A stretch of DNA of 64,000 nucleotides from Roseiarcus sp963751165 (GTDB lineage Bacteria > Pseudomonadota > Alphaproteobacteria > Rhizobiales > Beijerinckiaceae), in the NCBI GenBank assembly GCA_963751165.1, contig CAVVTP010000007.1, positions 124,001 to 188,000 of the forward strand, in the 5' to 3' direction. A program made the translations under genes and the position numbers. The notes under the pieces are model-generated. The model made no database searches. It saw nothing but the letters and a program-made list of their open reading frames with translations, and was not told the DNA's origin. Shown here piece by piece: positions 1 to 7,234 of the stretch (its first letter is position 1; each line of letters starts with the position of its first letter).

Positions 1-965
1 TCCTAGCCGTCGCGCTCGACCTCGTCTGGGGCTATTGCGGCATCCTGTCGCTCGGCCACGGCGCGTTCTTCGCGCTCGGCGGCTACGCGATGGGCATGTA
101 TCTGATGCGCCAGATCGGCACGCGCGGTGTCTACGCCAACCCGATCCTGCCCGACTTCATGGTGTTTTTGAACTGGAAGGAGCTGCCGGTCGCCTGGTGG
201 GGATTCAACTGGTTTCCCTACGCCATGCTGATGGTCGTGCTCGTTCCGGGCCTGCTTGCGCTTGCCTTCGGCTGGTTCGCCTTCCGCTCGCGGGTGACCG
301 GCGTCTATCTCTCGATCATCACCCAGGCGATGACCTTCGCGCTGTTCAAGGAATTCTTCCGCAACGATTTCGGCTTCGGCGGCAACAACGGCTTGACCGA
401 TTTCAAGGACCTGCTCGGCTTTTCGCTCCAGTCGGCCTCGACCAAGGCTGCCATGTTTTCGGCGAGCGCGATCGCACTCATCCTCGCCTACTGGATCGCG
501 CGGAGAATCATCGGCTCGAAATACGGCAAGGCGCTGATGGCGGTGCGCGACGCCGAGAGCCGCATGCGCTTCCTCGGCTACCGGGTCGAGAACTACAAGC
601 TCTTCGCCTTCGTCGTCTCGGCGGTGATGGCGGGCGTCGCCGGCGCGCTCTATGTGCCGCAGGTCGGCATCATCAACCCGAGCGAATTCGCCCCCGCCAA
701 TTCGATCGAGGCGGCGATCTGGGTCGCGGTCGGCGGCCGTGCGACGCTGGTTGGCGCGGCGATCGGCGCTATTGCGGTCAATTTCGCAAAGACCTGGTTC
801 ACCGGCGCCTTCCCCGAATACTGGCTCTACGGCCTCGGCCTGCTCTTCGTCCTCACGACGCTGTTCCTGCCCAAGGGTCTGCTCGGCCTCGCGTTGGCGT
901 CGCGGCAAAAGGAGCGCCGCGTCGAGACGCCCGCCGTCGCCGTCGAGGAGGGCGCCGACCCATGA
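1..965 (+). CDS. urtC: Urea ABC transporter permease UrtC (5' end outside window)
   Basis: This is an inner-membrane permease of the branched-chain amino-acid/urea (HAAT) ABC family and would form the urea channel together with UrtB. The reading frame is already open at base 3, so the N-terminus lies outside the window; about 320 residues are visible. The LSLGHGAFFALGGYA signature near the visible start, several hydrophobic segments and the E-A-A-I-W-V-A-V-G-G-R loop around base 710 (the ATPase coupling region) are typical of the family. The stop codon overlaps the urtD start (ATGA, 962-965), indicating translational coupling. The call of urea rather than amino acids rests on the UrtD/UrtE order and sequence style and is an inference from family knowledge. 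Confidence 0.9.
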   Translation, partial: LAVALDLVWGYCGILSLGHGAFFALGGYAMGMYLMRQIGTRGVYANPILPDFMVFLNWKELPVAWWGFNWFPYAMLMVVLVPGLLALAFGWFAFRSRVTGVYLSIITQAMTFALFKEFFRNDFGFGGNNGLTDFKDLLGFSLQSASTKAAMFSASAIALILAYWIARRIIGSKYGKALMAVRDAESRMRFLGYRVENYKLFAFVVSAVMAGVAGALYVPQVGIINPSEFAPANSIEAAIWVAVGGRATLVGAAIGAIAVNFAKTWFTGAFPEYWLYGLGLLFVLTTLFLPKGLLGLALASRQKERRVETPAVAVEEGADP

Positions 966-1726
966 TCGCCTCCGACGATCCGGCTCTCACCTCGTCGCTC
1001 CTCTATCTCGATGGGATCAACGTCTCCTTCGACGGCTATAAGGCCCTGCGCGGCCTGTCGCTCGTGCTCGCGCCCGGCGAAATGCGCGCCATCATCGGCC
1101 CCAACGGCGCCGGCAAAACCACGATGATGGACGTCATCACCGGCAAGACGCGCCCGGACGAAGGCGACGCCTTGTTCGACGGCCGGCACGACCTCACCAA
1201 ACTCGACGAGGCGGAGATCGCCTCGCTCGGGATCGGGCGCAAGTTCCAGAAGCCGACCGTGTTCGAGAACCACAGCGTCGAGGACAATCTCCTGCTCGCG
1301 ACAAAGGCGCCGCGCGACGTGCTCGCGACCCTGTTCGGCCGCGACGACAAAGCCGTTCGCCAGACCATCGACGAAACTCTTGCGACGACCCGCCTCGGCG
1401 CCCTGCGGGACAGGGTCGCGGGCTCGCTGTCGCACGGGCAGAAGCAATGGCTCGAGATCGGCATGCTGCTGGCGCAGGATCCGAAGCTCCTGCTGGTCGA
1501 CGAGCCGGTCGCCGGCATGACCGACGCCGAGACTTTTGCGACCGCCGAGCTGTTGCGGGAAATCGCCCGCGATCATTCTGTCGTCGTCGTCGAGCACGAC
1601 ATGGCCTTCGTGCGCGAACTCGGGGTCAAGGTGACGGTGCTGCACGAAGGCTCGGTTTTGGCCGACGGCTCGCTCGACAAGGTCAGCTCCGACCCGCGCG
1701 TCATCGAAGTGTATTTGGGACGGTGA
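962..1726 (+). CDS. urtD: Urea ABC transporter ATP-binding protein UrtD
   Basis: This is a cytoplasmic ATPase of 254 residues that powers urea uptake with UrtE. Visible motifs in order are Walker A GPNGAGKTT (about residues 44-52), a Q-loop in GRKFQKPTVFEN, an unusual signature SLSHGQKQWLEIG where most ABC proteins have LSGGQ, and Walker B LLLVDEP followed by the switch histidine in VVVEHD. The SHGQKQWLEI variant is characteristic of UrtD. The ATG overlaps the urtC stop by four bases. The gap to urtE is almost 200 bases and is filled with palindromic repeats, so the operon is interrupted by inserted repeat DNA rather than by a terminator of known type. Confidence 0.92.
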   Translation: MIASDDPALTSSLLYLDGINVSFDGYKALRGLSLVLAPGEMRAIIGPNGAGKTTMMDVITGKTRPDEGDALFDGRHDLTKLDEAEIASLGIGRKFQKPTVFENHSVEDNLLLATKAPRDVLATLFGRDDKAVRQTIDETLATTRLGALRDRVAGSLSHGQKQWLEIGMLLAQDPKLLLVDEPVAGMTDAETFATAELLREIARDHSVVVVEHDMAFVRELGVKVTVLHEGSVLADGSLDKVSSDPRVIEVYLGR

Positions 1727-1757
1727 GCTGACAATGGAATCTCGACGCAGGATAGCC

Positions 1758-1819
1758 CCCTCTCCCCGCATAGGGCGTCGAGAGACGAGCGTCTTTCGAC
1801 GCCCTATGCGGGGAGAGGG
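1758..1819. repeat. Large perfect inverted repeat between urtD and urtE
   Basis: Two 23-base arms (1758-1780 and 1797-1819) are perfect reverse complements around a 16-base centre that is itself partly self-complementary (AGACG/CGTCT). The arms begin with CCCTCTCCCCGC. The RNA would form a very stable hairpin within the urt operon. It looks like a mobile intergenic palindrome of the REP type found between operon genes in many alphaproteobacteria; no transposase is present. It could act as an mRNA-processing or partial termination point lowering urtE expression, which is inference. Confidence 0.75.
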
Positions 1820-1878
1820 TTGGGGTGAGGGGCGCGGCGAGTTGTCGCTGCCCCCTGCCGCCCAGCCCCTCATCCTAA

Positions 1879-1904
1879 CCTTCTCCCCGCAAGCGGGGAG
1901 AAGG
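1879..1904. repeat. Second short palindrome upstream of urtE
   Basis: CCTTCTCCCCGC (1879-1890) and GCGGGGAGAAGG (1893-1904) form a perfect 12-base stem with a two-base centre. Its CTCCCCGC core is the same as the one in the larger palindrome 60 bases upstream. The sequence between them also contains GGTTGGGGTGAGGGG (about 1818-1832) roughly mirrored by CCCCTCATCCTAACC (about 1866-1880), so the two palindromes appear to be halves of one larger nested element. It ends about 20 bases before the urtE ATG and probably shapes the urtE leader. Confidence 0.7.
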
Positions 1905-1924
1905 AACGAGGTCCGCGGGGTCCC

Positions 1925-2620
1925 ATGCTGAGCGTCGACCGCGTCGATCTTTTCTACGGCGCGGCGCAGGCCCTGCGCTCGGTGTCGCTGAAGGCGGCGA
2001 CGGGACGGATTCTGACCGTGCTGGGCAGGAACGGCGTCGGCAAGTCGTCGCTTCTGCGCGCCATCGTCGGCCAGCATATGGCGGCGTCGGGCTCGATCCG
2101 GTGGAACGACGAGGACATGACGCGCCTGCCGAGCCACTTACGCGCCAGGGCAGGCTTCGGCTACGTGCCGCAGGGCCGCGAGATCTTCCCGCTGCTCACC
2201 GTACGCGAGAACCTGATGACTGGCTTCGCCGGCCTCAAGCGCGCCGAGCGCGTCATCGACGACGAGATATTTTCCCTCTTCCCGGTGCTCGCCGACATGC
2301 TCGGGCGGCGCGGCGGCGATCTCTCCGGCGGCCAGCAGCAGCAGCTCGCCATCGCCCGCGCGCTGGTGACGAAGCCGAGACTTCTCATCCTCGACGAGCC
2401 GACCGAGGGCATCCAGCCCTCCATCATCAAGGACATCGGCCGCGCGCTCGTCCATCTGCGCCAGAAGGGCGGTATGGCGATCCTGGTGGTCGAGCAATAT
2501 TTCGAATGGGCGCGCGACATCGCCGACGACTATGCGGTGATGGACCGCGGCGCGATCGTGCTCGCCGGGACCCGGGCCGAGATGAACGAGACCGAGGTCA
2601 GGGGACGGATGACGGTGTGA
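1925..2620 (+). CDS. urtE: Urea ABC transporter ATP-binding protein UrtE
   Basis: This is the second ATPase of the urea transporter, 231 residues, of the LivF/UrtE type. Visible motifs are Walker A LGRNGVGKSS (about residues 34-43), the Q-loop region GYVPQGREIFPLLTVRENL, the signature DLSGGQQQQLAIARAL, Walker B LLILDEPTEGIQPSII and the switch histidine replaced by glutamine in LVVEQYF, as is normal for LivF-type proteins. TEGIQPSII is a UrtE hallmark. It is the last gene of the operon seen here. A decayed copy of its Walker B region lies just downstream (2739-2840). Confidence 0.92.
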   Translation: MLSVDRVDLFYGAAQALRSVSLKAATGRILTVLGRNGVGKSSLLRAIVGQHMAASGSIRWNDEDMTRLPSHLRARAGFGYVPQGREIFPLLTVRENLMTGFAGLKRAERVIDDEIFSLFPVLADMLGRRGGDLSGGQQQQLAIARALVTKPRLLILDEPTEGIQPSIIKDIGRALVHLRQKGGMAILVVEQYFEWARDIADDYAVMDRGAIVLAGTRAEMNETEVRGRMTV

Positions 2621-2738
2621 GTTCAAGCGGCCCGCATAGGTCGATCTTCTGATCGAAGCGCGGCGATTCGAAAGCCTCGAGCCACGCGGAACTTCGCGAA
2701 CTCATGAGTCCGGAATTCGGTTTGTGCGTTCCTCTCGC

Positions 2739-2840
2739 CTCACCGAGGCCATCGAACCTCCGACCATCAAGGACATTGGTCGCATGCTCGTCCAACGCCA
2801 CAATAGCGGTGTCGTGAACCCAGAGGCGCCAGCTTTATGA
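2739..2840 (+). pseudogene. Remnant of a urtE-like ATPase gene
   Basis: An open stretch ending in TGA at 2838 reads LTEAIEPPTIKDIGRMLVQ, which matches TEGIQPSIIKDIGRALVH of the intact urtE about 340 bases upstream; homology fades after about 25 codons. There is no start, Walker A or signature motif, so this is a degraded duplicate or the scar of a recombination event involving urtE. The preceding 118 bases (2621-2738) hold no recognisable gene. Confidence 0.6.
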
Positions 2841-2880
2841 TGTTTTGATATCAGTTATCGAGCCATCAATGACGTCAACT

Positions 2881-2958
2881 ATGCGCACCACACTGACGCT
2901 CGATGACGACTTGGCTGGTCTGCTAAAGCAGCGCGCACGCGACCGCAGCGTGCCGCCA
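2881..2958 (+). pseudogene. N-terminal remnant of a VapB-like antitoxin
   Basis: Starting at the ATG at 2881 the frame reads MRTTLTLDDDLAGLLKQRAR, which is the standard N-terminus of short ribbon-helix-helix VapB-type antitoxins. After about 25 codons similarity ends and the frame runs into the 3' end of the oppositely oriented emrB-like gene. There is no VapC toxin nearby and no clear ribosome binding site. I read it as a truncated toxin-antitoxin relic; the family identification rests on only about 25 residues. Confidence 0.5.
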
Positions 2959-2978
2959 ATGCCTTTTGCCTCGGCCTC

Positions 2979-4544
2979 TCAATGCGCAGCCGGCGCCGGT
3001 CCCTTCGGGGCGGCGATGTTACGCATGAGGGGAACGAGAAGCGTGGCGATGACGAAGGCGATCATGATGGCGCGAAAGGCGTCGGCGTAGGCCATGGTCG
3101 ACGCCTCGCGGTAGGCCAGGCGCCAGAGTTGCTGGAGCGCGGCGGCATGCCCTTCTTGCTGACTGCCGGGGATCGCGGCGTAGCGATGCGCCGCCTCGGT
3201 CAGGAATTGGGTCATGGCCCCGTTGGCCGGCGTCAGGTTCGACGCGATCGCCTGGAAATGGAAGTTCGTGCGGTCATTGAGGATTGCGCCGCTGACCGCG
3301 ATGCCGACCGCCCCGCCGAGGTTGCGCATCATGTTGAACAATCCGCTGGCATATTTCAGCCGTTCCGGCGCCAAGCTGCCGAGCCCGAGATTGACGCTCG
3401 GCGCCACCGCAAACACCTGCGGGAAGCCGCGCAGCGCCTGTGGCAGGAAAAGCTCGGCCGCGCCCCAGTCGTGGGTGATGAAACTGAAGCTCCACATCGC
3501 CAGACCGAAGGACGCGAGGCCAGCCATCATAAGCCAGCGCGTGTCGAGCTTGCGCGCGAGCATGATGTACACCGGCACGCCCAGGAGCGACGCCGCGCCT
3601 GTCGAGAAAACGGCGACGCCCGTCTGCCAGGCGCTGAATCCGCGCACGTAGCCCAGAAACAGCGGCGTCAGGTAGATGGTCGAGAAGATGCCGATTCCGG
3701 TGATGAATGAGAGGATGCAGCCGAGGGTAAAGTTTCTGTTGCCCAGGGCGCGGAGGTCGACCACGGGACGCTCGAAAGTGAGGCTGCGGATCACGAACAG
3801 GGCGCCGGCGCCGGCGGCGATCAGCGCGCTGTCCCTGATGGTCGCGTCGTCGAACCAGTTCCACCGCGACCCCTCCTCGAGCACATATTCGAGTGTCCCG
3901 AGCGCGATCGCCATGAGGACGATGCCGGGGTAGTCCGCTCCCTTGAGCAGCGAGAGGTCGGGCTTGTCGATCTTGACGAGAAGCGGAACCAAAATGGCGA
4001 TGGCCAAGCCGGGAACGACGTTGATGTAGAAGAGCCAATGCCAGTTCAGCGTATCGGTGATCCAGCCGCCGATCACGGGCCCTAGCGTCGGGGCGACCGA
4101 CGCGATCGTTCCGATCACCGCGGCGGAATAGACGCGGCGCGGCCCCTGGAAATAGTGAAACGAAGAAGTGAAGACGGTCGGGATCATGGAGGCGCCCAAC
4201 AGTCCCTGCAGCGCCCGGAACACGATCATGCTTTCGATGTTCCAGGCGAGGCCGCACAGCATGCTCGTCACGGTGAAGCCGGCAGCCGACGCAGTGAAGA
4301 GCCACCGGGTCGAGAAAACCCGCGTCAGCCAACCCGACAACGGGATCATGATGATCTCGGCGATCAGATAGGCGGTCTGCACCCAGCTGATCTGATCCTG
4401 AGCCGCGGACAGGCCGCCGCCGATGTCCTGTAGGGAGGAAGCGACGATCTGGATGTCGAGCAGGGCGATGAACATGCCCACGCACATGACCACGAAGGGG
4501 GCGAGGCTTCGCACCCAGTGTTCGGCGGATGGGGCTTCGGTCAC
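2979..4544 (-). CDS. emrB: DHA2-family multidrug efflux permease (EmrB/QacA type)
   Basis: This 521-residue integral membrane protein has around 14 hydrophobic segments and would export drugs in exchange for protons. The N-terminal segment MFIALLDIQIVASSLQDIG matches motif D1 of DHA2 transporters (the LDxTIVNVALP region), and PLSGWLTRVFSTRWLFTASAAGF matches the loop 2-3 motif A. Its ATG overlaps the stop of the HlyD/EmrA gene (ATGA, 4541-4544), so pump and adaptor are translationally coupled. The unit lies downstream of a MarR regulator with a dedicated operator, so the pump is probably induced by a small aromatic compound. The exact substrate cannot be told from sequence. Confidence 0.92.
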   Translation of the reverse strand: MTEAPSAEHWVRSLAPFVVMCVGMFIALLDIQIVASSLQDIGGGLSAAQDQISWVQTAYLIAEIIMIPLSGWLTRVFSTRWLFTASAAGFTVTSMLCGLAWNIESMIVFRALQGLLGASMIPTVFTSSFHYFQGPRRVYSAAVIGTIASVAPTLGPVIGGWITDTLNWHWLFYINVVPGLAIAILVPLLVKIDKPDLSLLKGADYPGIVLMAIALGTLEYVLEEGSRWNWFDDATIRDSALIAAGAGALFVIRSLTFERPVVDLRALGNRNFTLGCILSFITGIGIFSTIYLTPLFLGYVRGFSAWQTGVAVFSTGAASLLGVPVYIMLARKLDTRWLMMAGLASFGLAMWSFSFITHDWGAAELFLPQALRGFPQVFAVAPSVNLGLGSLAPERLKYASGLFNMMRNLGGAVGIAVSGAILNDRTNFHFQAIASNLTPANGAMTQFLTEAAHRYAAIPGSQQEGHAAALQQLWRLAYREASTMAYADAFRAIMIAFVIATLLVPLMRNIAAPKGPAPAAH

Positions 4545-5644
4545 GGCGCCCTCTCCGGACCCGAGCGCGTGTCCACGCTCACGCTTGTCGACAGGCCCGG
4601 CCGGAGCGCCCTGAGCAGCGGGTCGTCGCCGTCCAGCTTGATGCGGACGGGAACGCGCTGGACGATTTTGGTGAAATTGCCGGTCGCGTTTTCGGCCGGG
4701 ATCACGCTGAAGACCGCGCCTGTGGCGGGGGCGAGGCTGACGATGCGGCCATGAAAGAGGTGATCCGGCAGGACGTCGGCGACGACCGTCGCGGCTTGTC
4801 CAGGCGCCATTCGCGCGAGCTGGTCCTCCTTGAAGTTGGCGTCCACCCAGAGGTCATGCGCCGGGATGATCGTGGCGAGGTAGGCGCCGCCGGAGACGTA
4901 GGCGCCGACCTCGGCGGCGCGGTTGGCGACGTAGCCGTCGATGGGCGAGCGGATTTCGGTGTAGCTCAGGTTGAGCTCGGCGGTGCGGAGGTCCGCCTCG
5001 GCCTGAGCGACGTCGGCCCGACCTTCGGCGATGTCCGCGTCGAGCACCGCGAGCTGCTGCCTGGAGGCGTCGAGCCCGGCGGCTGACGAAGCGACGCCGG
5101 CCTGAGCCGACTCGTCCTGCGCCGATGCCCTCTCCGAATTTTGCCGCGATCCGGCGCTGGTCAGCGCGAGCTGCCGATATCTCAGGTCGTCCTCCTTGGC
5201 GAAGGCCGCCTGCGCGGTCTTGCCGTCGAGGTCCGCCTTCGCCTGACGGATCGCCGCTTGTTGCAGCGCCTCTTTTCCCTGGAGACTGGCGAGGGTCGCC
5301 TTGCGCGCCGCGACGATCGCGGTCGCGCGATCGACGGCGGCTTGGAAATCGCGATCGTCGAGGCGGATGAGCGCCTGCCCGGCGCGGACATATTCATTAT
5401 CGGCGACCAGGATCTTTGCGACAAAGCCGGCCACGTGCGGCGAAATGGGGGTGACATTGCCGCCGGCGTAGGCGTCGTCGGTGCTTTCGACGAAGCGCCC
5501 GACGGTCCACCAATCATAGCCGTAGCGCGCTGCGCCGAGCGCGAGGAACCCCGCGAGCCCCGCGTACAGCAACCATTTCAGCCTCTGCTTGGTCAGCGTC
5601 TTGCCTGGCGCCCGGGCAGGGCCTTCGACGGCGATGGCGCTCAT
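4541..5644 (-). CDS. emrA: HlyD/EmrA-family membrane fusion protein
   Basis: This periplasmic adaptor of 367 residues connects the EmrB-like pump to an outer-membrane channel. One transmembrane helix lies near residues 25-40 (WLLYAGLAGFLALGAARYGY), followed by the barrel-sandwich start VESTDDAYAGGNVTPISPHVAG, a long alpha-hairpin rich in Ala/Gln and the second lipoyl half (LNLSYTEIRSPIDGYV). The start at 5644 is chosen because GAGGAG lies seven bases upstream; a longer frame to 5701 lacks a ribosome site and would run through the operator at 5674-5691. It overlaps emrB by four bases. Confidence 0.9.
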   Translation of the reverse strand: MSAIAVEGPARAPGKTLTKQRLKWLLYAGLAGFLALGAARYGYDWWTVGRFVESTDDAYAGGNVTPISPHVAGFVAKILVADNEYVRAGQALIRLDDRDFQAAVDRATAIVAARKATLASLQGKEALQQAAIRQAKADLDGKTAQAAFAKEDDLRYRQLALTSAGSRQNSERASAQDESAQAGVASSAAGLDASRQQLAVLDADIAEGRADVAQAEADLRTAELNLSYTEIRSPIDGYVANRAAEVGAYVSGGAYLATIIPAHDLWVDANFKEDQLARMAPGQAATVVADVLPDHLFHGRIVSLAPATGAVFSVIPAENATGNFTKIVQRVPVRIKLDGDDPLLRALRPGLSTSVSVDTRSGPERAP

Positions 5645-5673
5645 GAAAGTCTCCTCAGTGTACTCGCCCGCAA

Positions 5674-5691
5674 AGAGGGTATATACGCCTA
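5674..5691. promoter_or_regulatory. MarR operator copy 1, upstream of emrAB
   Basis: This 18-base site ends in TATACGCCTA and matches 14 of 18 positions of the ideal palindrome TAGGCGTATATACGCCTA deduced from the four copies in this region. It lies about 30 bases before the EmrA start codon, so bound repressor would block transcription or early elongation of the pump operon. No clear -35/-10 pair could be assigned around it. Confidence 0.6.
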
Positions 5692-5815
5692 TTCCGCACA
5701 ACGAATTTCGGATTGGATGTTCCTAGCCGGATGCAGCCGGAAGGTCGGTCGCCGAGACTTCGCGCAACAAAGCGCGCAGCCCGACCGTGCGCTCATCGCC
5801 AAATGTGGCCGCGAA

Positions 5816-6175
5816 CTAAGTCTGCGCCTGCCTCCACCCCTTTCGTGCGGCTCGCAGCCGCGCGTCGCCGGCCTCCGTCAATCGCAACTCCTTGCTGCGG
5901 CGGTCCCTTCGCCCAGGCGCTATACTAATGAGACCTTCGCGCTCGAGCGGCAGGATGTTCCGCCCGAGCGTCGTGCGATCCATCACCATCTCATCGGCCA
6001 ACGCATTGATCGTCATTGGCCCCGTCCGCTTGAGCCTGGCGAGAATCGAGAACTGGGTTGCGCGCAGGCCCGATGGGGCCAGGTGCTGGTCGTAAAACTG
6101 CGTGATGTGCCGCGCGGCTTGGCGGACAGCCAAGCAGGTGCACTCTTCGAGCCGCGGCAGCGTTTCCGTCGACAT
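5816..6175 (-). CDS. MarR-family regulator with in-frame amber stop
   Basis: This winged-helix repressor is predicted to control the emrAB pump and the divergent SDR gene. As read it has 119 residues: the dimer helix, the DNA-binding helix-turn-helix (MTINALADEMVMDRTTLGRNI) and the wing (GRRDRRSKELRLTEAG). The stop is TAG at 5816-5818; the same frame then continues with FAATFGDERTVGLRALLREV and ends at 5723, which is exactly the missing C-terminal dimerisation helix of a normal 150-residue MarR protein. One base change (for example GAG to TAG) explains this. As it stands, the protein would lack part of its dimer interface. GAGGAGGGA lies just before the ATG. Either the gene is a recent nonsense mutant or the base is a sequencing error. 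Confidence 0.85.
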   Translation of the reverse strand: MSTETLPRLEECTCLAVRQAARHITQFYDQHLAPSGLRATQFSILARLKRTGPMTINALADEMVMDRTTLGRNILPLEREGLISIAPGRRDRRSKELRLTEAGDARLRAARKGWRQAQT

Positions 6176-6198
6176 CGCGTGATTCCCTCCTCGGGCAT

Positions 6199-6216
6199 TA
6201 GGAGCTTGTACGCCTA
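6199..6216. promoter_or_regulatory. MarR operator copy 2, over the marR -10 box
   Basis: The sequence TAGGAGCTTGTACGCCTA matches the deduced palindrome at 14 of 18 positions. It covers the predicted -10 element of the marR promoter and lies exactly 20 bases (two helical turns) from copy 3, a spacing suited to cooperative binding of two dimers on one DNA face. This is the basis for predicting autorepression. Confidence 0.6.
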
Positions 6217-6243
6217 TCTACGTGCACATACGCCTAATGTCAA
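6215..6243 (-). promoter_or_regulatory. Predicted marR promoter
   Basis: On the minus strand TTGACA (6238-6243) is followed after a 17-base spacer by TAGATA (6215-6220), a good sigma-70-type pair. Operator copy 3 occupies the spacer and copy 2 overlaps the -10 box, so repressor binding would exclude RNA polymerase. Confidence 0.6.
6219..6236. promoter_or_regulatory. MarR operator copy 3, in the marR promoter spacer
   Basis: TACGTGCACATACGCCTA matches the deduced palindrome at 14 of 18 positions and sits between the -35 and -10 boxes of the marR promoter. The same spacer placement is repeated for the divergent SDR promoter by copy 4. Confidence 0.6.
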
Positions 6244-6287
6244 GACCGCATTCTTATGGCAAAATCGAGCCATGGCGGACTCCCAAC

Positions 6288-6316
6288 TTGACAGCATGCG
6301 CATATACGCCTAGATG
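6288..6316 (+). promoter_or_regulatory. Predicted SDR-thioesterase promoter
   Basis: TTGACA at 6288-6293 is followed after a 17-base spacer by TAGATG at 6311-6316. The -10 box is weaker than the -35 box. The spacer contains operator copy 4, mirroring the marR promoter. The RNA start would lie about 40 bases before the SDR ATG at 6362. Confidence 0.5.
6295..6312. promoter_or_regulatory. MarR operator copy 4, in the SDR promoter spacer
   Basis: CATGCGCATATACGCCTA matches the deduced palindrome at 15 of 18 positions, the best of the four copies. Its position between TTGACA and TAGATG implies that the SDR gene belongs to the same regulon as emrAB. Confidence 0.6.
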
Positions 6317-6361
6317 GGAGCATATACTCGTTTTGTCGAAGCCAACTTCAAGGAGTTTCAA

Positions 6362-7180
6362 ATGACTCGATCCTCCCTCGGCGCAGCCCTTGTCACCGGC
6401 GCCTCCTCTGGCATCGGCGCGGTTTATGCCGACCGTCTCGCAAAGCGGGGCTATGATCTTATCCTCGTGGCGCGCAACGAGGAGCGACTGAAATCGCTCG
6501 CAGCGCGCCTAAGGCGCGAAACGGGCCGATTCGTCGACGTGCTGACGGCGGATCTGGGCAACAAGGCGGATCTCGGCAAGGTCGAGATGAGGCTCCGGGA
6601 CGATCCCGCCATCACCATGCTCGTCAACAACGCCGGCGCCGCCTCCGTCGCGCCGCTCCTGAAAGCCGACGTGGACAAGATGGAGGACATGATCGCGCTC
6701 AATATCGTCGCGCTCACGCGGCTCACTTTTGCGGTCGCTCCGGCCTTCGCCGCACGAGGCGCGGGCACGATCATCAATATCGCATCGATCGTCGCCATTG
6801 CGCCCGAGAGGCTCAATGGAGTGTACGGCGCCACCAAAGCCTTCGTTCTTGCGTTCAGCCATTCGCTGCAGCACGAGCTCGCCGACAAGGGCCTTCGTAT
6901 TCAGGCCGTGCTGCCCGGCGCCACCGCGACCGATCTCTGGGAGACCGCCGGTCTCCATTACTCGAAACTCCCCCCGGGGATCGTCATGTCGACAGAAGAC
7001 ATGGTCGATGCGGCGCTGGCCGGGCTGGATCAGGGCGAACAGGTTACAATTCCCCCACTTCAGGATGGTGAAGAATGGACCCGCTTCGAAACGGCGCGTC
7101 GCGCTCTCTCGGACAGGTTCGGCAATTCCGTTCCGGCGCCCCGGTACCGGGCGGGCAAACCGGCCCGGCGGGTTGCCTAG
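6362..7180 (+). CDS. Short-chain dehydrogenase/reductase
   Basis: This 272-residue soluble NAD(P)-dependent oxidoreductase has the Rossmann motif VTGASSGIGAVYA near the N-terminus, LVNNAG in the middle and the catalytic S...YGATK set (SIVAIAPERLNGVYGATKAF). The ATG at 6362 is chosen over an upstream ATG at 6314 because AAGGAG lies seven bases before it and the upstream ATG falls within the predicted promoter. It probably forms an operon with the thioesterase 54 bases downstream. Shared operators suggest it detoxifies or reduces a compound that also induces the EmrAB pump; the substrate is unknown. Confidence 0.9.
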   Translation: MTRSSLGAALVTGASSGIGAVYADRLAKRGYDLILVARNEERLKSLAARLRRETGRFVDVLTADLGNKADLGKVEMRLRDDPAITMLVNNAGAASVAPLLKADVDKMEDMIALNIVALTRLTFAVAPAFAARGAGTIINIASIVAIAPERLNGVYGATKAFVLAFSHSLQHELADKGLRIQAVLPGATATDLWETAGLHYSKLPPGIVMSTEDMVDAALAGLDQGEQVTIPPLQDGEEWTRFETARRALSDRFGNSVPAPRYRAGKPARRVA

Positions 7181-7234
7181 ACGCATGAGGAATCGGAGCC
7201 GGATGACGGTAATCGACGGGGAAAGGACGCGATC

